Positions 7,967 to 17,014 of a DNA stretch of 33,884 bases are shown piece by piece (within the stretch, counting starts at the first letter, position 1; every line of letters starts with the position of its first letter). This DNA comes from Nitrospiraceae bacterium UBA2166 (GTDB taxonomy: Bacteria; Nitrospirota; Nitrospiria; Nitrospirales; UBA2166). The stretch is taken from the NCBI GenBank assembly GCA_002328825.1, contig DCWI01000036.1, positions 1 through 33,884 on the forward strand, given 5' to 3'. The position numbers and the translations under genes were made by a program. The notes under the pieces were generated by a model. It ran no database searches and was not told where the DNA came from. It was given only the letters and a program-made list of their open reading frames with translations.

Positions 7967-9136
7967 CTAAGATTCAATGGGCTTTCTGGTCTGCATACGA
8001 AACGATCGGCCTGGAATAATCTTACCCATGACTACGGGGCGCTTGGCTCCTGTCACGGATGGAAGGTTATTTGGTGTACCATGAATGGTTTGGTAGGCCA
8101 TGATGGCAAACGCGGTGGCTTCTATGGCTTTGCTGTTCCAGTTGTATGTTTCTGCTGTGTTTACTGAAATGGGAGAGAACGAGGTACGGAGTTCTTTGAC
8201 TAAGGTTTGATTTTTCGTTCCACCTCCTGCAAGAATGACTTCATGTATTGGGCCTTTTAGAAAGCGACGACTTTCGTTTACTGCTTGAGCGGTGAACGCG
8301 GTCACCGTCGCGACAAAATCTTCATTTTTCATTTTGCGTTGCCTGGCCTCCCGCATTAACCTCTGGACGTAGGCATTGCCAAATTCTTCCCTTCCTGTCG
8401 ATTTGGGAGGGCAGAGCTTCAGAAATGGGTGTTTTGTCAGAGTTTTCAGAAGGGTTTGATCAACGTGTCCTTTTGCTGCAATGGAGCCTCCTGTATCTTG
8501 GTTTGCTTTGCCCTTGGTGATGTGTGTGATGGCGCTGTTAATCATCATGTTGCCCGGACCGGTATCGAATGCGGTGATTGTGCCTCCTTCCATTATGGAT
8601 GGGACATGGGTCACATTGCAGATGCCACCGAGATTTACAATTAGACGAGATTTGGTCTTATGCTGAAACAGGATGTGATGTGTATATGGAGTTAGTGGAG
8701 CCCCTTCTCCACCAGCAGCCATATCACGTGGACGAAAGTCTGCGACAGTAGTCACACCTGTTCGTTCTGCGATGATTGATGGTTCTCCTATTTGGAGAGT
8801 GGCTTTACGTGACGCGTATGAATGATGATAGAGGGTTTGTCCATGCGAGCCAATAAGATGAATGTCACGTTCGGTAAGGCTAGATGATTGGATGAGTTTC
8901 AGTGCCACTGCTGCAAAACGTTCTCCGAGCGTTACGTTCAGGTCGCACACTTCCGCTCCGGTCCCAGATTCGCATAGTTGAAGAATATGGTTTTGTAGTT
9001 TTCGAGAGTAGGAGCTGGATGCAAATGCCAAAAGCTTTACGATCATTCGCGAACCGTGTCTCTTGATTGAGACAAGGGAGGCATCAATTCCGTCAGCAGA
9101 GGTGCCAGACATCAGGCCAATAACATTCAATGACAA
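7967..9136 (-). CDS. anmK: Anhydro-N-acetylmuramic acid kinase
   Basis: AnmK hydrolyses the 1,6-anhydro bond of anhydroMurNAc and phosphorylates it to MurNAc-6-P, an early step of peptidoglycan recycling. The 389-residue product has the family length and the expected motifs: GLMSGTSADGID at 7-18, GSHGQTLYHH, VADFRPRDMAAGGEGAPL, the nucleotide-binding VNLGGICNVT, and a C-terminal GAKRPVVMGKIIPG. The start is a TTG at 9136 preceded by AGGGAAGG; no ATG is available in frame near it. It is a single gene, convergent with prmC. MurQ or other recycling genes are not in the window. Confidence 0.95.
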   Translation of the reverse strand: MSLNVIGLMSGTSADGIDASLVSIKRHGSRMIVKLLAFASSSYSRKLQNHILQLCESGTGAEVCDLNVTLGERFAAVALKLIQSSSLTERDIHLIGSHGQTLYHHSYASRKATLQIGEPSIIAERTGVTTVADFRPRDMAAGGEGAPLTPYTHHILFQHKTKSRLIVNLGGICNVTHVPSIMEGGTITAFDTGPGNMMINSAITHITKGKANQDTGGSIAAKGHVDQTLLKTLTKHPFLKLCPPKSTGREEFGNAYVQRLMREARQRKMKNEDFVATVTAFTAQAVNESRRFLKGPIHEVILAGGGTKNQTLVKELRTSFSPISVNTAETYNWNSKAIEATAFAIMAYQTIHGTPNNLPSVTGAKRPVVMGKIIPGRSFRMQTRKPIES

Positions 9137-9184
9137 AAACCTTCCCTAGGATATTGTCGGTGAGCATACCTTCCATTTGTTTTC

Positions 9185-9214
9185 TTGACAATGCGCGAAA
9201 AACGGCAGTACCAT
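9185..9214 (+). promoter_or_regulatory. Candidate promoter for the nfeD-slipin operon
   Basis: TTGACA (9185-9190) is followed after 18 nt by TACCAT (9209-9214, 4 of 6 to consensus). The predicted start would be near 9221, leaving a leader of only about 22 nt before the NfeD start at 9243, which has no clear ribosome-binding site. Confidence 0.45.
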
Positions 9215-9242
9215 CAGGGCGCGTCGTGCTGTAGCAAATTAT

Positions 9243-10583
9243 ATGATGCATTCCCTCTTACATGGCTGCCGAATTACCTTTCTCGTTGTGAGTTTTTCAT
9301 TGTTTGCAATTGGGGCTTTGCTCGAGGTTGCCTCAGCTGCAACTGTCAAGGTTGCTACCTATGAAGGGGTGATTAATCCTGTTACTGCGGAGTATTTTCA
9401 ATTCGTGCTCGATGAGGCGGTTGAATCCAATGCGCATCTCCTAGTGTTTCAGCTTGATACTCCAGGCGGGCTTGATACGTCAATGAGACTGATTATCAAA
9501 GAAATCAATGCTTCTCCTGTTCCAGTGGTTGTCTTTGTTTCTCCTAATGGAGGCCGTGCCGCTTCTGCTGGTGTTTTCATCACCATGGCTGCACATGTTG
9601 CGGCTATGGCGAATGGAACGAATATTGGTGCAGCGCACCCTGTTGCCATGGGTGGTGGTGAGATGGACAAGGTGATGAAGGAGAAAGTCGAGAATGATGC
9701 GGTTGCATATATTAAGGCGATTGCGGAAAAGCGTGGTCGCAATGCAGGGTGGGCTGAAGATGCAGTTCGGAAAAGTATGTCCGTAACAGAGAAAGAAGCA
9801 TTGGAACTAGGGGTGATCGATTTTGTGGCCGCAGATCTCAACGAACTTCTCGGTGCTATCGATGGGCGCGAGGTGGAAACGTCTACGGGAGTGGTCGTGT
9901 TAAAGACCAAGGATGTGCATCTTCAAGACGTTCCAATGACGTGGCGTTTTGAGTTTCTTAAGGTGTTGAGTGATCCCAACATTGCCTACATCCTCATGAC
10001 TATCGGGACCATAGGTATTATTGCGGAATTGTATAGTCCGGGGATGATCTTGCCAGGTGTCGTCGGGGCCGTGAGTCTTATTCTTGCGTTTTATTCATTT
10101 CAAACATTGCCTATTAATTATGCAGGGTTGTTATTGATGATGCTTGGTGTTGTCCTGCTGATCCTCGAGATGCAGATGTTTAGCTATGGGCTACTGAGCA
10201 TAGGCGGAATCGCTGCCATGATTCTTGGATCTGTAATGCTGATGAATGGGGGGGCGGAGTTTCAGCAGGTTTCCTTGAGTGTAATCTTCCCTGTGGTTTT
10301 GGTGCTCGCGGGGTTCATCTTACTGCTCACGGGGTTAGCGGTGAAATCATTTCGACGAAGGCCGGTGACGGGGGCTGAAGCGCTGGTGGGTATGACAGTT
10401 TTGGCGAAAACCGATCTTGATTTGGAGGGGCAGGTGTGGCTCAAAGAGGGGGGGGAATTGTGGAATGCTACTAGTGATGTGCCAATTCGGGTTGGGCAAG
10501 AGGCTGATGTTACGGCGGTTAAGGGTTTGCGTTTGTTGGTGACACAACACAATAAAGCTAAAGAAGGGGAATCATCGACATGA
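9243..10583 (+). CDS. NfeD-type membrane-bound ClpP-class serine protease
   Basis: This is the long NfeD form (stomatin operon partner protein). A signal peptide (about 1-32) leads into a ClpP-like protease domain (about 35-240) with DTPGG at 72-76 and the nucleophile region GGRAASAG at 103-110 (Ser108). The general-base Lys is probably Lys148 in the KVENDAVAYIK segment. Four or so hydrophobic segments (about 250-370) follow, then a soluble OB-fold NfeD domain at the C-terminus (about 375-446). The family cleaves the hydrophobic tail of its slipin partner, whose gene follows with a 4-bp ATGA overlap, so the two are co-translated. The operon pairing is well known; the physiological role in this organism is unknown. 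Confidence 0.9.
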   Translation: MMHSLLHGCRITFLVVSFSLFAIGALLEVASAATVKVATYEGVINPVTAEYFQFVLDEAVESNAHLLVFQLDTPGGLDTSMRLIIKEINASPVPVVVFVSPNGGRAASAGVFITMAAHVAAMANGTNIGAAHPVAMGGGEMDKVMKEKVENDAVAYIKAIAEKRGRNAGWAEDAVRKSMSVTEKEALELGVIDFVAADLNELLGAIDGREVETSTGVVVLKTKDVHLQDVPMTWRFEFLKVLSDPNIAYILMTIGTIGIIAELYSPGMILPGVVGAVSLILAFYSFQTLPINYAGLLLMMLGVVLLILEMQMFSYGLLSIGGIAAMILGSVMLMNGGAEFQQVSLSVIFPVVLVLAGFILLLTGLAVKSFRRRPVTGAEALVGMTVLAKTDLDLEGQVWLKEGGELWNATSDVPIRVGQEADVTAVKGLRLLVTQHNKAKEGESST

Positions 10584-11353
10584 GTATATTCTCGATGCCT
10601 GTTATTGTTATTGCAGTAATTGCGATGATTTTATACAGCGGGGTTAAGGTTCTGCGGGAGTATGAGCGAGGGGTGTTTTTTTTCTTTGGCAAACGCTCCA
10701 AGGCTCTTATTGGAGGGAATGGTCCCGGCATCATCGTGATGATTCCTGGAGTGTATCAAATGGTAAAGGTCAGCCTGAGAACAGAAACCCTCGATGTTCC
10801 TTCACAGGACATTATCACCAAGGATAACGTGACGGTAAAGGTGAATGCTGTGGTTTTTTTCCGGGTTGTTGACCCTGATAAAGCCATTTTGGATGTCGAG
10901 AATTATCTGTATGCGACGCAGCAGATGTCTCAGACAACCTTGCGCAGCGTTCTTGGGCAGAGTCAGCTTGATGACTTGCTTTCAAAACGGGAAGAAATTA
11001 ATTCTGAACTTCAGCGAATTATCGATCTACAGACGGAGCCGTGGGGTGTTAAGGTGATGGCAGTAGAAGTCAAGAACGTTGATCTTCCACAAGAAATGCA
11101 GCGAGCCATTGCGCGTCAGGCTGAGGCAGAGCGGGAACGGCGAGCAAAAGTGATCCACGCTGATGGAGAATATGAGGCATCAAATCGTCTTGCTGACGCG
11201 GCGGAGGTCATGAGTCGTACTCCTGCGACTCTTCAGCTTCGCTATCTTCAAACCCTGACAGAGATCACTGTGGGTCAAAACACGACCGTGGTATTTCCAT
11301 TGCCCATGGATATTCTATCTGCCTTTGCCCCAAAGAAGCCGCCTGAGACGTGA
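10580..11353 (+). CDS. Slipin / stomatin-like SPFH protein
   Basis: This is a 257-residue SPFH-domain membrane-scaffold protein. An N-terminal hydrophobic anchor (about 5-22) is followed by the SPFH core: REYERGVFFFFGKR, PGIIVMIPGVYQMVKV, RTETLDVPSQDIITKDNVTV, VNAVVFFRVVDPDKA. A charged helical stretch (RAIARQAEAERERRAKVI) and a hydrophobic C-terminus follow. Prokaryotic slipins oligomerise in the inner membrane and are processed by their NfeD partner, encoded immediately upstream with overlapping stop and start. AAGGGG about 9 nt before the ATG is the likely ribosome-binding site. Confidence 0.93.
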   Translation: MSIFSMPVIVIAVIAMILYSGVKVLREYERGVFFFFGKRSKALIGGNGPGIIVMIPGVYQMVKVSLRTETLDVPSQDIITKDNVTVKVNAVVFFRVVDPDKAILDVENYLYATQQMSQTTLRSVLGQSQLDDLLSKREEINSELQRIIDLQTEPWGVKVMAVEVKNVDLPQEMQRAIARQAEAERERRAKVIHADGEYEASNRLADAAEVMSRTPATLQLRYLQTLTEITVGQNTTVVFPLPMDILSAFAPKKPPET

Positions 11354-11432
11354 GAAAGACGCCTCACCAATCCAGTCTAACTCAGTGTTCTCTGCGGGTG
11401 TGATAAGCAGGTAGGGGGATTACGGCGGCTCG

Positions 11433-12809
11433 ATGTTTGCTCCGCTTGCTTGGTTTAAAAAAGGATTTCCCGCACAACGTCTTACTCCCACTCAGGCTCT
11501 GTCCTTTGGGTATGTCGTTATCGTTGGGATCGGGGCGGTTTTACTCCTTTTGCCCTTCGCTACCCCTGGAGATGGTATCAGCTGGGTTGATGCTGTCTTT
11601 ACGGCAACATCGGCAATCAGCATTACCGGTCTTATTGTTCTCGATACCCCACATGATTTTACGCTGTTTGGTCAGCTTGTCATTCTCTCTCTGATTCAGA
11701 TCGGCGGGATTGGGTATATGACCATTGCGGCCCTGTTTGTGATTATTCTTGGGCGTCGAATTGGAATGCAAGAACGACGCCTGCTTCAGGAATCTTTGAA
11801 CCTGATGAGTCCCGAGGATATTCTGCGTTTCGTTCTACAGGTGGTCAAAGTTACCTTTCTCATCGAGGGGATCGGGGCGGTCCTTTTTGCGGTTCGTTTC
11901 TGGGAGGATTTTGAGCCGGCGTATGCTGTGTACTATGGCATCTTTCATTCGGTCTCTGCCTTCAATAATGCAGGCTTTACCCTCTTTTCCAACAGTTTTG
12001 CAACCTACCAGCTTGATCTGGTCATAAATATTGTTGCGATGTTTCTTATCATCACTGGTGGGATCGGGTTTCTTGTTTATGGCAATGTTATTAGTGTGAT
12101 TCGAGAGAGGCACATGCGTTTGTCCGTACACACGAAGATGGTGTTAAGCATTACCTTCGTGCTGATTGTGCTGGGAACGATTGTAATGTTGTTATTCGAA
12201 CATGAAAATCCTCGAACGCTTGGGATAATGTCATGGCCGGAAAAAATAATGGTTTCTGGATTTCAAGTAGTGTCAGGGAGAACGGCAGGGTTTGGAACTG
12301 TCGATATATCCTTGTTTGCCGACTCGACATTGTACTTCGTGGTATTCTTAATGTTCATAGGAGGTTCTCCAGGAAGTACGGGAGGCGGAATTAAAACGAC
12401 TACTTTTGGGACCATTGTGATGGCTCTATGGGCGACTATGCGTGGGTACCGAGATGTGATGGTGTTTTACCGACGCATTCCGGTCGATATTGTAGCCAAA
12501 GCTTTCTACTTGGCGGGAGTAGCCATTGTCCTTGTCTCAGTGGCTACGTTGATTCTCTCGTTTGTGGAACAACAGAATTTTCTGAGCACATTGTTCGAAG
12601 TCATCTCGGCTGCTGCAACGGTTGGCATGTCAACAGGTGATGGTGCTTCACACAGTCTTTCGGCCACGTTTAGTGATGAGGGAAAGTTGTTGATTGTGTT
12701 GTTGATGTTGATTGGAAGGATCGGACCGTTGGCCATCAGTATTGCGATCGTTGGTGGGACTCAACACGCACGGTTTCGTTATGCCGAGGAGAAGGTTGTC
12801 ATTGGATAG
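11433..12809 (+). CDS. ktrB: K+ uptake channel subunit, KtrB/TrkH family
   Basis: This is the ion-conducting subunit of a Ktr/Trk-type potassium uptake system in the inner membrane. The 458-residue product has the fourfold M1-P-M2 plan, with selectivity-filter glycines in the four pore loops (SAISITGL, SAFNNAGF, SGRTAGFG, AATVGMSTG). The segment GGSPGSTGGGIKTTT is also diagnostic. Length and the short N-terminus favour KtrB over the longer TrkH. It is followed 64 nt later by its regulatory partner ktrA. The start is the ATG at 11433. Confidence 0.93.
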   Translation: MFAPLAWFKKGFPAQRLTPTQALSFGYVVIVGIGAVLLLLPFATPGDGISWVDAVFTATSAISITGLIVLDTPHDFTLFGQLVILSLIQIGGIGYMTIAALFVIILGRRIGMQERRLLQESLNLMSPEDILRFVLQVVKVTFLIEGIGAVLFAVRFWEDFEPAYAVYYGIFHSVSAFNNAGFTLFSNSFATYQLDLVINIVAMFLIITGGIGFLVYGNVISVIRERHMRLSVHTKMVLSITFVLIVLGTIVMLLFEHENPRTLGIMSWPEKIMVSGFQVVSGRTAGFGTVDISLFADSTLYFVVFLMFIGGSPGSTGGGIKTTTFGTIVMALWATMRGYRDVMVFYRRIPVDIVAKAFYLAGVAIVLVSVATLILSFVEQQNFLSTLFEVISAAATVGMSTGDGASHSLSATFSDEGKLLIVLLMLIGRIGPLAISIAIVGGTQHARFRYAEEKVVIG

Positions 12810-12873
12810 GCGATATTATGGTGAATGTTAGGGTGTTAACTTCCATTCATCATTATTTGCAGTGGAGGTTGGG

Positions 12874-13563
12874 ATGAATCGTCAGGTTGCGGTTTTAGGC
12901 TTAGGTCGTTTTGGGTCGAGTGTTGTTGAAGCCTTGGTAAAGCGCAGTGTTGATGTTCTTGCAATCGATAACAACCAGGAAAGTGTTCAGAAAATTAGTG
13001 AGATTGCGACGTATGCTGTGCAGTGTGATGCTACCGATGTCAAGGCATTGCGAGCGGTCAATGCTCAGGATGTAGATGTTGCGGTGGTCAGCATGGGGCA
13101 GGACGTTGAAGCTACGATTCTGATTGTCATGATACTGAAGGATCTTGGGATTAAAGACATTGTCGCCAAGGCGTTTACTCCACTCCATGGAAAAATCTTG
13201 ACTAACCTTGGGGTGAAAGAGGTCATTTATCCAGAGCGAGACGCTGCTGTTCGTCTCTCGCGGAGACTTGCAGCACCACGGGTATTGCAATATCTCGAGG
13301 TGTCATCTGGCTATTTTATTGAGGAAGTCAAGGTCCCTAGGACCATGGTTGGAAAACGTCTTGGTGAGACTAATCTTCGAACCCAGTACAAAGTGAATGT
13401 CATTGCCATCAAGCATTGGACGCAAAAGACGGAAAATGGACAGGCTGTTATGGATCTCAATTTTAACTTTGTGCCGTCATCGGACGATCTACTAGACGAT
13501 GGTGATGTGATTGTGGTGCTTGGTAAACCAGCTGATTTAGAATGGCTTGCTGCATTTGAGTGA
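12874..13563 (+). CDS. ktrA: K+ uptake regulatory subunit, KtrA/TrkA RCK protein
   Basis: This cytoplasmic RCK subunit gates KtrB in response to nucleotide binding. The Rossmann RCK_N domain (about 1-140) has the dinucleotide motif VLGLGRFG and the acidic end of beta 2 (LAIDNN); an RCK_C domain follows (about 145-229; VGKRLGETNL, DGDVIVVLGK). The open frame extends to a GTG at 12862, but GGAGG (12864-12868) sits 5 nt before the ATG at 12874, so that ATG is the likely start, giving 229 residues beginning MNRQVAVLGLG. It pairs with ktrB directly upstream. Confidence 0.93.
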   Translation: MNRQVAVLGLGRFGSSVVEALVKRSVDVLAIDNNQESVQKISEIATYAVQCDATDVKALRAVNAQDVDVAVVSMGQDVEATILIVMILKDLGIKDIVAKAFTPLHGKILTNLGVKEVIYPERDAAVRLSRRLAAPRVLQYLEVSSGYFIEEVKVPRTMVGKRLGETNLRTQYKVNVIAIKHWTQKTENGQAVMDLNFNFVPSSDDLLDDGDVIVVLGKPADLEWLAAFE

Positions 13564-13608
13564 ACAATACTGCTGTGTTTCTCTTTTGATCCTTCTCCTC
13601 AACGTGAG

Positions 13609-14172
13609 ATGAATTTTTATCTGAATCGATGGCCTCTTGCTACGGCGCTCTTGGGTATTGCTGCTGTGGTAGTTGTTTTGATCATTCTTGGTGTTGGAAA
13701 GCCCAAGCGTGCTGCCGAGATTCCTGGGGTATTTAAAAACGTTGATGCTGGCATCGATGGTTTTTCATTCGTTCAGACGAAGGATGGGAAAATGCAGTGG
13801 AAGGTTCAAGCTCAGCGTGCACGAATTGTGGAAAATGAATCCAAAGCTGTATTGGAAGATCTTCAGGTGACGCTCTTGGGGGACGGAGGGGCTCAGATGA
13901 TTTTGGAAGGGGATGAGGGTGTGGTGGATACTGAATCGAACAACTTTATGGTGAAGAAACGCGCAGGGTCCATGCCTATCCATCTGGAGAGTGGGTACAC
14001 TATCTATACAAATCAACTGCAATGGATAGATCAGAATCAAGAGATTTCTACTGATGCGCCAGTTACGATTCATGGCGATGGAATCGAAATTACAGGATTG
14101 GGATTGCGAGGAGCGCTTGAGACCGAAATCTTTACAATTACCAATGATGTTCGTGCTGTTGTCACGAACTAG
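13609..14172 (+). CDS. lptC: LPS export protein LptC
   Basis: LptC is a bitopic inner-membrane protein that receives LPS from LptB2FG and hands it to LptA. The 187-residue product has one N-terminal membrane segment (about 10-28, LATALLGIAAVVVVLIILG) followed by a periplasmic beta-jellyroll domain with family-like stretches such as WKVQAQRARI and the later SGYTIYTNQLQW. Sequence conservation in LptC is low, but position directly before lptA, lptB and rpoN makes the call firm. Its 3' end overlaps the lptA start. Confidence 0.9.
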   Translation: MNFYLNRWPLATALLGIAAVVVVLIILGVGKPKRAAEIPGVFKNVDAGIDGFSFVQTKDGKMQWKVQAQRARIVENESKAVLEDLQVTLLGDGGAQMILEGDEGVVDTESNNFMVKKRAGSMPIHLESGYTIYTNQLQWIDQNQEISTDAPVTIHGDGIEITGLGLRGALETEIFTITNDVRAVVTN

Positions 14173-14686
14173 TTTTCTCGCGTTTGCCATTCTTTTTTCA
14201 TGTGGAATGGTATGGGCGACGGAGGATCAGGGCTCGGAGCCTATTGTCATTACGTCGCAAAGTCTTGTGTTTCACAATCGGGAGGATCAGGCTATTTTTA
14301 AAGGGAATGTTGTGTTGATTCAAGGGACTTTTCGACTCACAGCTGATCGAATGGTTGTGTTTTTTGCAAATCAGTCTGCATCCCAAGATTTGGAAATCCC
14401 TGCTGTGGCCGGCCAGAAAATTGCCATGATTAAGGCGGCCGGGCATGTCAAGATTGTTGATGGGGATCAATCAGCGACTGGGAAGAAGGCTGTGTTTTAT
14501 GGGAAGGATGAAAAAGTTGTTTTGACTGGACAACCGGAGATTTGGCAGCATGGATATCGCGTCACTGGAGAAAAGCTGACCCTCTTTCTTAAGGAAGATC
14601 GTAGTGTGGTTGAGGGAGGAAGTCAGGTTGTGATTACGGACAGCGGCTCACTAACTTTGGGTGTTTCTAAAGAGGATGAGCATTGA
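14144..14686 (+). CDS. lptA: LPS transport periplasmic protein LptA
   Basis: LptA forms the periplasmic bridge that carries LPS from LptC to LptD. The open frame starts at 14054, but residues before 14144 are the lptC coding sequence read in another frame. The ATG at 14144 (or 14147) gives a good signal peptide, MMFVLLSRTSFLAFAILFSC, with cleavage after VWA. The mature part has OstA-like repeats (ITSQSLVFHNREDQAIFKGN, LTADRMVVFF, GKKAVFYGKDEKVVLTGQP). The chosen start overlaps lptC by 29 bp, so the two are probably translationally coupled. No clear ribosome-binding site is visible. Confidence 0.9.
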   Translation: MMFVLLSRTSFLAFAILFSCGMVWATEDQGSEPIVITSQSLVFHNREDQAIFKGNVVLIQGTFRLTADRMVVFFANQSASQDLEIPAVAGQKIAMIKAAGHVKIVDGDQSATGKKAVFYGKDEKVVLTGQPEIWQHGYRVTGEKLTLFLKEDRSVVEGGSQVVITDSGSLTLGVSKEDEH

Positions 14687-15432
14687 CTGCTATGAAGTGT
14701 GCCACAAAATCGCTTGATGCCAGAGTGCTAGAAAAAACTATCAAAGGGAGACGTGTTGTTAGGTCTGTGAGCGTGGAGGTTCAGTCGAACGAAATTGTTG
14801 GGTTATTGGGACCAAACGGAGCTGGAAAAACAACAGTGTTTGGCATGATCGTCGGCTTGATCAGTCCTGATAAGGGAACCATCTTTCATAATGGTGAAGA
14901 GATCACTGATCTTCCCATGTATAAGCGTGCGCGTAAAGGAATTGCCTACCTTCCGCAAGAACCGTCTGTGTTTCGTCGACTTTCGGTTGAGCAAAATCTG
15001 TTGGCTATTCTTGAAACGCTCAATCTCTCTAGTCAGGAGCGTCAGCAACGACTTGAAAATGTCTTGGCGGAGCTTTCTATTGGACATATTCGAACTCAGA
15101 AGGCGTTTACCCTCTCAGGAGGAGAACGGCGACGCGTTGAAATTGGAAGAGCGCTTGTGATGGGACCAGATTTTCTCCTTTTGGATGAACCGTTTGCTGG
15201 GATTGATCCTATCGCAGTAAACCAGCTTCAAGAGACGATTAGACAACTTAAGCATCAAGGTATTGGGTTATTGATTACGGATCACAATGTTCAGGAAACA
15301 CTTTCGATTACCGATAGGGCTTATATATTAAGTGATGGTGAGGTAGTAGAGTCTGGGACTCCAAATGATATTGCGAATAGTCCGATGGCACGTGCTGTGT
15401 ATCTTGGGGATCGCTTTCGGTTAACTGAGTAA
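14683..15432 (+). CDS. lptB: LPS export ABC transporter ATP-binding protein LptB
   Basis: LptB is the ATPase that powers LPS extraction from the inner membrane through LptFG. The 249-residue product carries Walker A GPNGAGKT at 43-50, Q-loop in YLPQEPSVFRRL, signature LSGGE at 144-148, Walker B LLLDEP at 165-170 and the H-loop TDHNV around 199-203. The PQEPSVFRRL and DHNVQETL stretches are typical of LptB rather than amino-acid transporters. The start is probably TTG at 14683, which overlaps the lptA stop and has AGAGG 7 nt upstream; the ATG at 14692 lacks a suitably spaced site. lptF, lptG and lptD are not in the window. Confidence 0.96.
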   Translation: MTAMKCATKSLDARVLEKTIKGRRVVRSVSVEVQSNEIVGLLGPNGAGKTTVFGMIVGLISPDKGTIFHNGEEITDLPMYKRARKGIAYLPQEPSVFRRLSVEQNLLAILETLNLSSQERQQRLENVLAELSIGHIRTQKAFTLSGGERRRVEIGRALVMGPDFLLLDEPFAGIDPIAVNQLQETIRQLKHQGIGLLITDHNVQETLSITDRAYILSDGEVVESGTPNDIANSPMARAVYLGDRFRLTE

Positions 15433-15448
15433 TGGAGAAAATGGCGTA

Positions 15449-16834
15449 GTGATAAGAATGCAGTTGGATATGCGGCTGTCGCAGAGGCTTGCCATGACAC
15501 CGCAATTGCAACAATCTATTAAGCTGCTGCAGATGTCACGACTGGAATTAGAGCAAACGGTGTCTGAATATTTGATTGAGAATCCGTTGCTAGAGGAGGT
15601 GGATCCAGCAGTGCTTGCTGAGGATGAATTCTCTCCTTCTGCTAGCCTGAGTAGCATATCGCATGGTGTTGATTGGCAAGGGTGGAATAGTGTTCGACAG
15701 TATCGCTCTTCTGCCTTCGGAGATATGCCTCCCAATGATCAGAGGGTGGCGATTGAAATAACACTTGCAGAGCATCTTTTATGGCAGCTGAATCTTTCCG
15801 CCTTGACTAATGCTGAGAAGGTCATTGCACGATTTATCATCGGGAACATTGATGAGCGTGGGTATTTATGCTGTAGCTTGGATGATATTGCGGCAGACAT
15901 GTGTGTATCTCCTGATCATGTTGGGGTCGTTCTCCGACAGGTTCAAGGCTTTGATCCTCTTGGTGTTGCGGCGCGTGACCTGAGGGAATGTCTTCTCATT
16001 CAAACTGAAAGTCTTGGCCTGACGCACTCGATTGTCTGGAAAATCATTGATAGGTTTCTTTCACACGTGGAGCATAAAAAATATAAGTTGATTGCCAAGG
16101 CAATGGGTGTTGGGTGTCACGAGATTTCTTCTGCTATGAAAATTATTGCAGGGATGGAGCCTTGCCCTGGGCGACCATTCTATAGTGTGGACAATCAAGC
16201 CATTATTCCTGACGTTATTGTTGTCCCATTTGAAGGGAAATGGCATGTTCTTCGTAATGACGATAGTCTTCCACACATTCGGATTCAACCTGAATATGAG
16301 GCTTTGATGGCCAAAGACTCTGCGAGATCGAAAGAAACTAAGGCTTATTTGGGGGAAAAAATGAAGTGGGCGCGATGGTTGGTTCGAAGTCTTGATCAAC
16401 GAAATAAAACTATTATTCGGGTGACGGAAAGTATTTTGAAATTTCAAGAGCCTTTTTTTTCCAAGGGGCGGTCGTACTTGCAGCCATTGGTGTTAAAGCA
16501 GATTGCAGATGATGTGTCGCTGCATGAATCTACTGTTAGCAGGGTGACTGTAAATAAATACCTCTACTCTCCACATGGGATCTTTAGCCTTAAGCATTTT
16601 TTTTCTGGAAGTATTGCTCGTACCGGCAATGCACTTCCTAGTGTGACTCCTGAAACTGTTCGTGCAATGATTAAGAAGATAATAGCTGAAGAAAATATCA
16701 ATCATCCGTTCAGTGATCAGGAGATAGTAAATCGACTTAGGCAACAGAAAGTTGCTTTTGCTCGGCGGACAGTTGCAAAGTATCGTGCGGAACTTCGTAT
16801 TGCGCCAGCCAATCAACGGAAGGCGACATTGTAG
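15449..16834 (+). CDS. rpoN: RNA polymerase sigma-54 factor
   Basis: RpoN directs RNA polymerase to -24/-12 promoters that require AAA+ activators, typically for nitrogen, motility and stress genes. The 461-residue product has region I at the N-terminus (MRLSQRLAMTPQLQQSIKLL, the activator-interaction region), an acidic region II, the core-binding domain (about 100-280) and the C-terminal RpoN box ARRTVAKYR at 438-446 that contacts the -24 element. The GTG at 15449 has GGAG about 10 nt upstream; the ATG at 15458 is an alternative. Position behind lptB is the classic arrangement. In many genomes hpf and ptsN follow; here only a decayed remnant is seen. Confidence 0.97.
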   Translation: MIRMQLDMRLSQRLAMTPQLQQSIKLLQMSRLELEQTVSEYLIENPLLEEVDPAVLAEDEFSPSASLSSISHGVDWQGWNSVRQYRSSAFGDMPPNDQRVAIEITLAEHLLWQLNLSALTNAEKVIARFIIGNIDERGYLCCSLDDIAADMCVSPDHVGVVLRQVQGFDPLGVAARDLRECLLIQTESLGLTHSIVWKIIDRFLSHVEHKKYKLIAKAMGVGCHEISSAMKIIAGMEPCPGRPFYSVDNQAIIPDVIVVPFEGKWHVLRNDDSLPHIRIQPEYEALMAKDSARSKETKAYLGEKMKWARWLVRSLDQRNKTIIRVTESILKFQEPFFSKGRSYLQPLVLKQIADDVSLHESTVSRVTVNKYLYSPHGIFSLKHFFSGSIARTGNALPSVTPETVRAMIKKIIAEENINHPFSDQEIVNRLRQQKVAFARRTVAKYRAELRIAPANQRKATL

Positions 16835-16874
16835 AGTTCAATGCAATTGAATTGTTCTCTTGGTTGGGAAATGC

Positions 16875-16894
16875 AGAGTGCTGATCTGCACTCT
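16875..16894 (+). terminator. Possible hairpin terminator behind rpoN
   Basis: AGAGTGC (16875-16881) and GCACTCT (16888-16894) form a perfect 7-bp stem with a 6-nt loop, 40 nt after the rpoN stop. No T-run follows, so efficient intrinsic termination is uncertain; it may instead protect the mRNA 3' end. Confidence 0.4.
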
Positions 16895-17014
16895 ACCTAG
16901 CTTGGTGCCAAGGCGTGGACTGTTTCCGGGGGTCCTATCTTTACCAGAGAAGTGCTTGTGGCGATCGCATCTCTTGAAGCTAACTGTATGATTTTTTCAG
17001 ACAAGTATACTGAG

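Noticed and set aside
14054..14143. Longer lptA reading frame starting inside lptC
   Set aside because: The first 30 residues are lptC sequence read in another frame and would put a charged stretch before the signal peptide; the ATG at 14144 gives a proper signal sequence.
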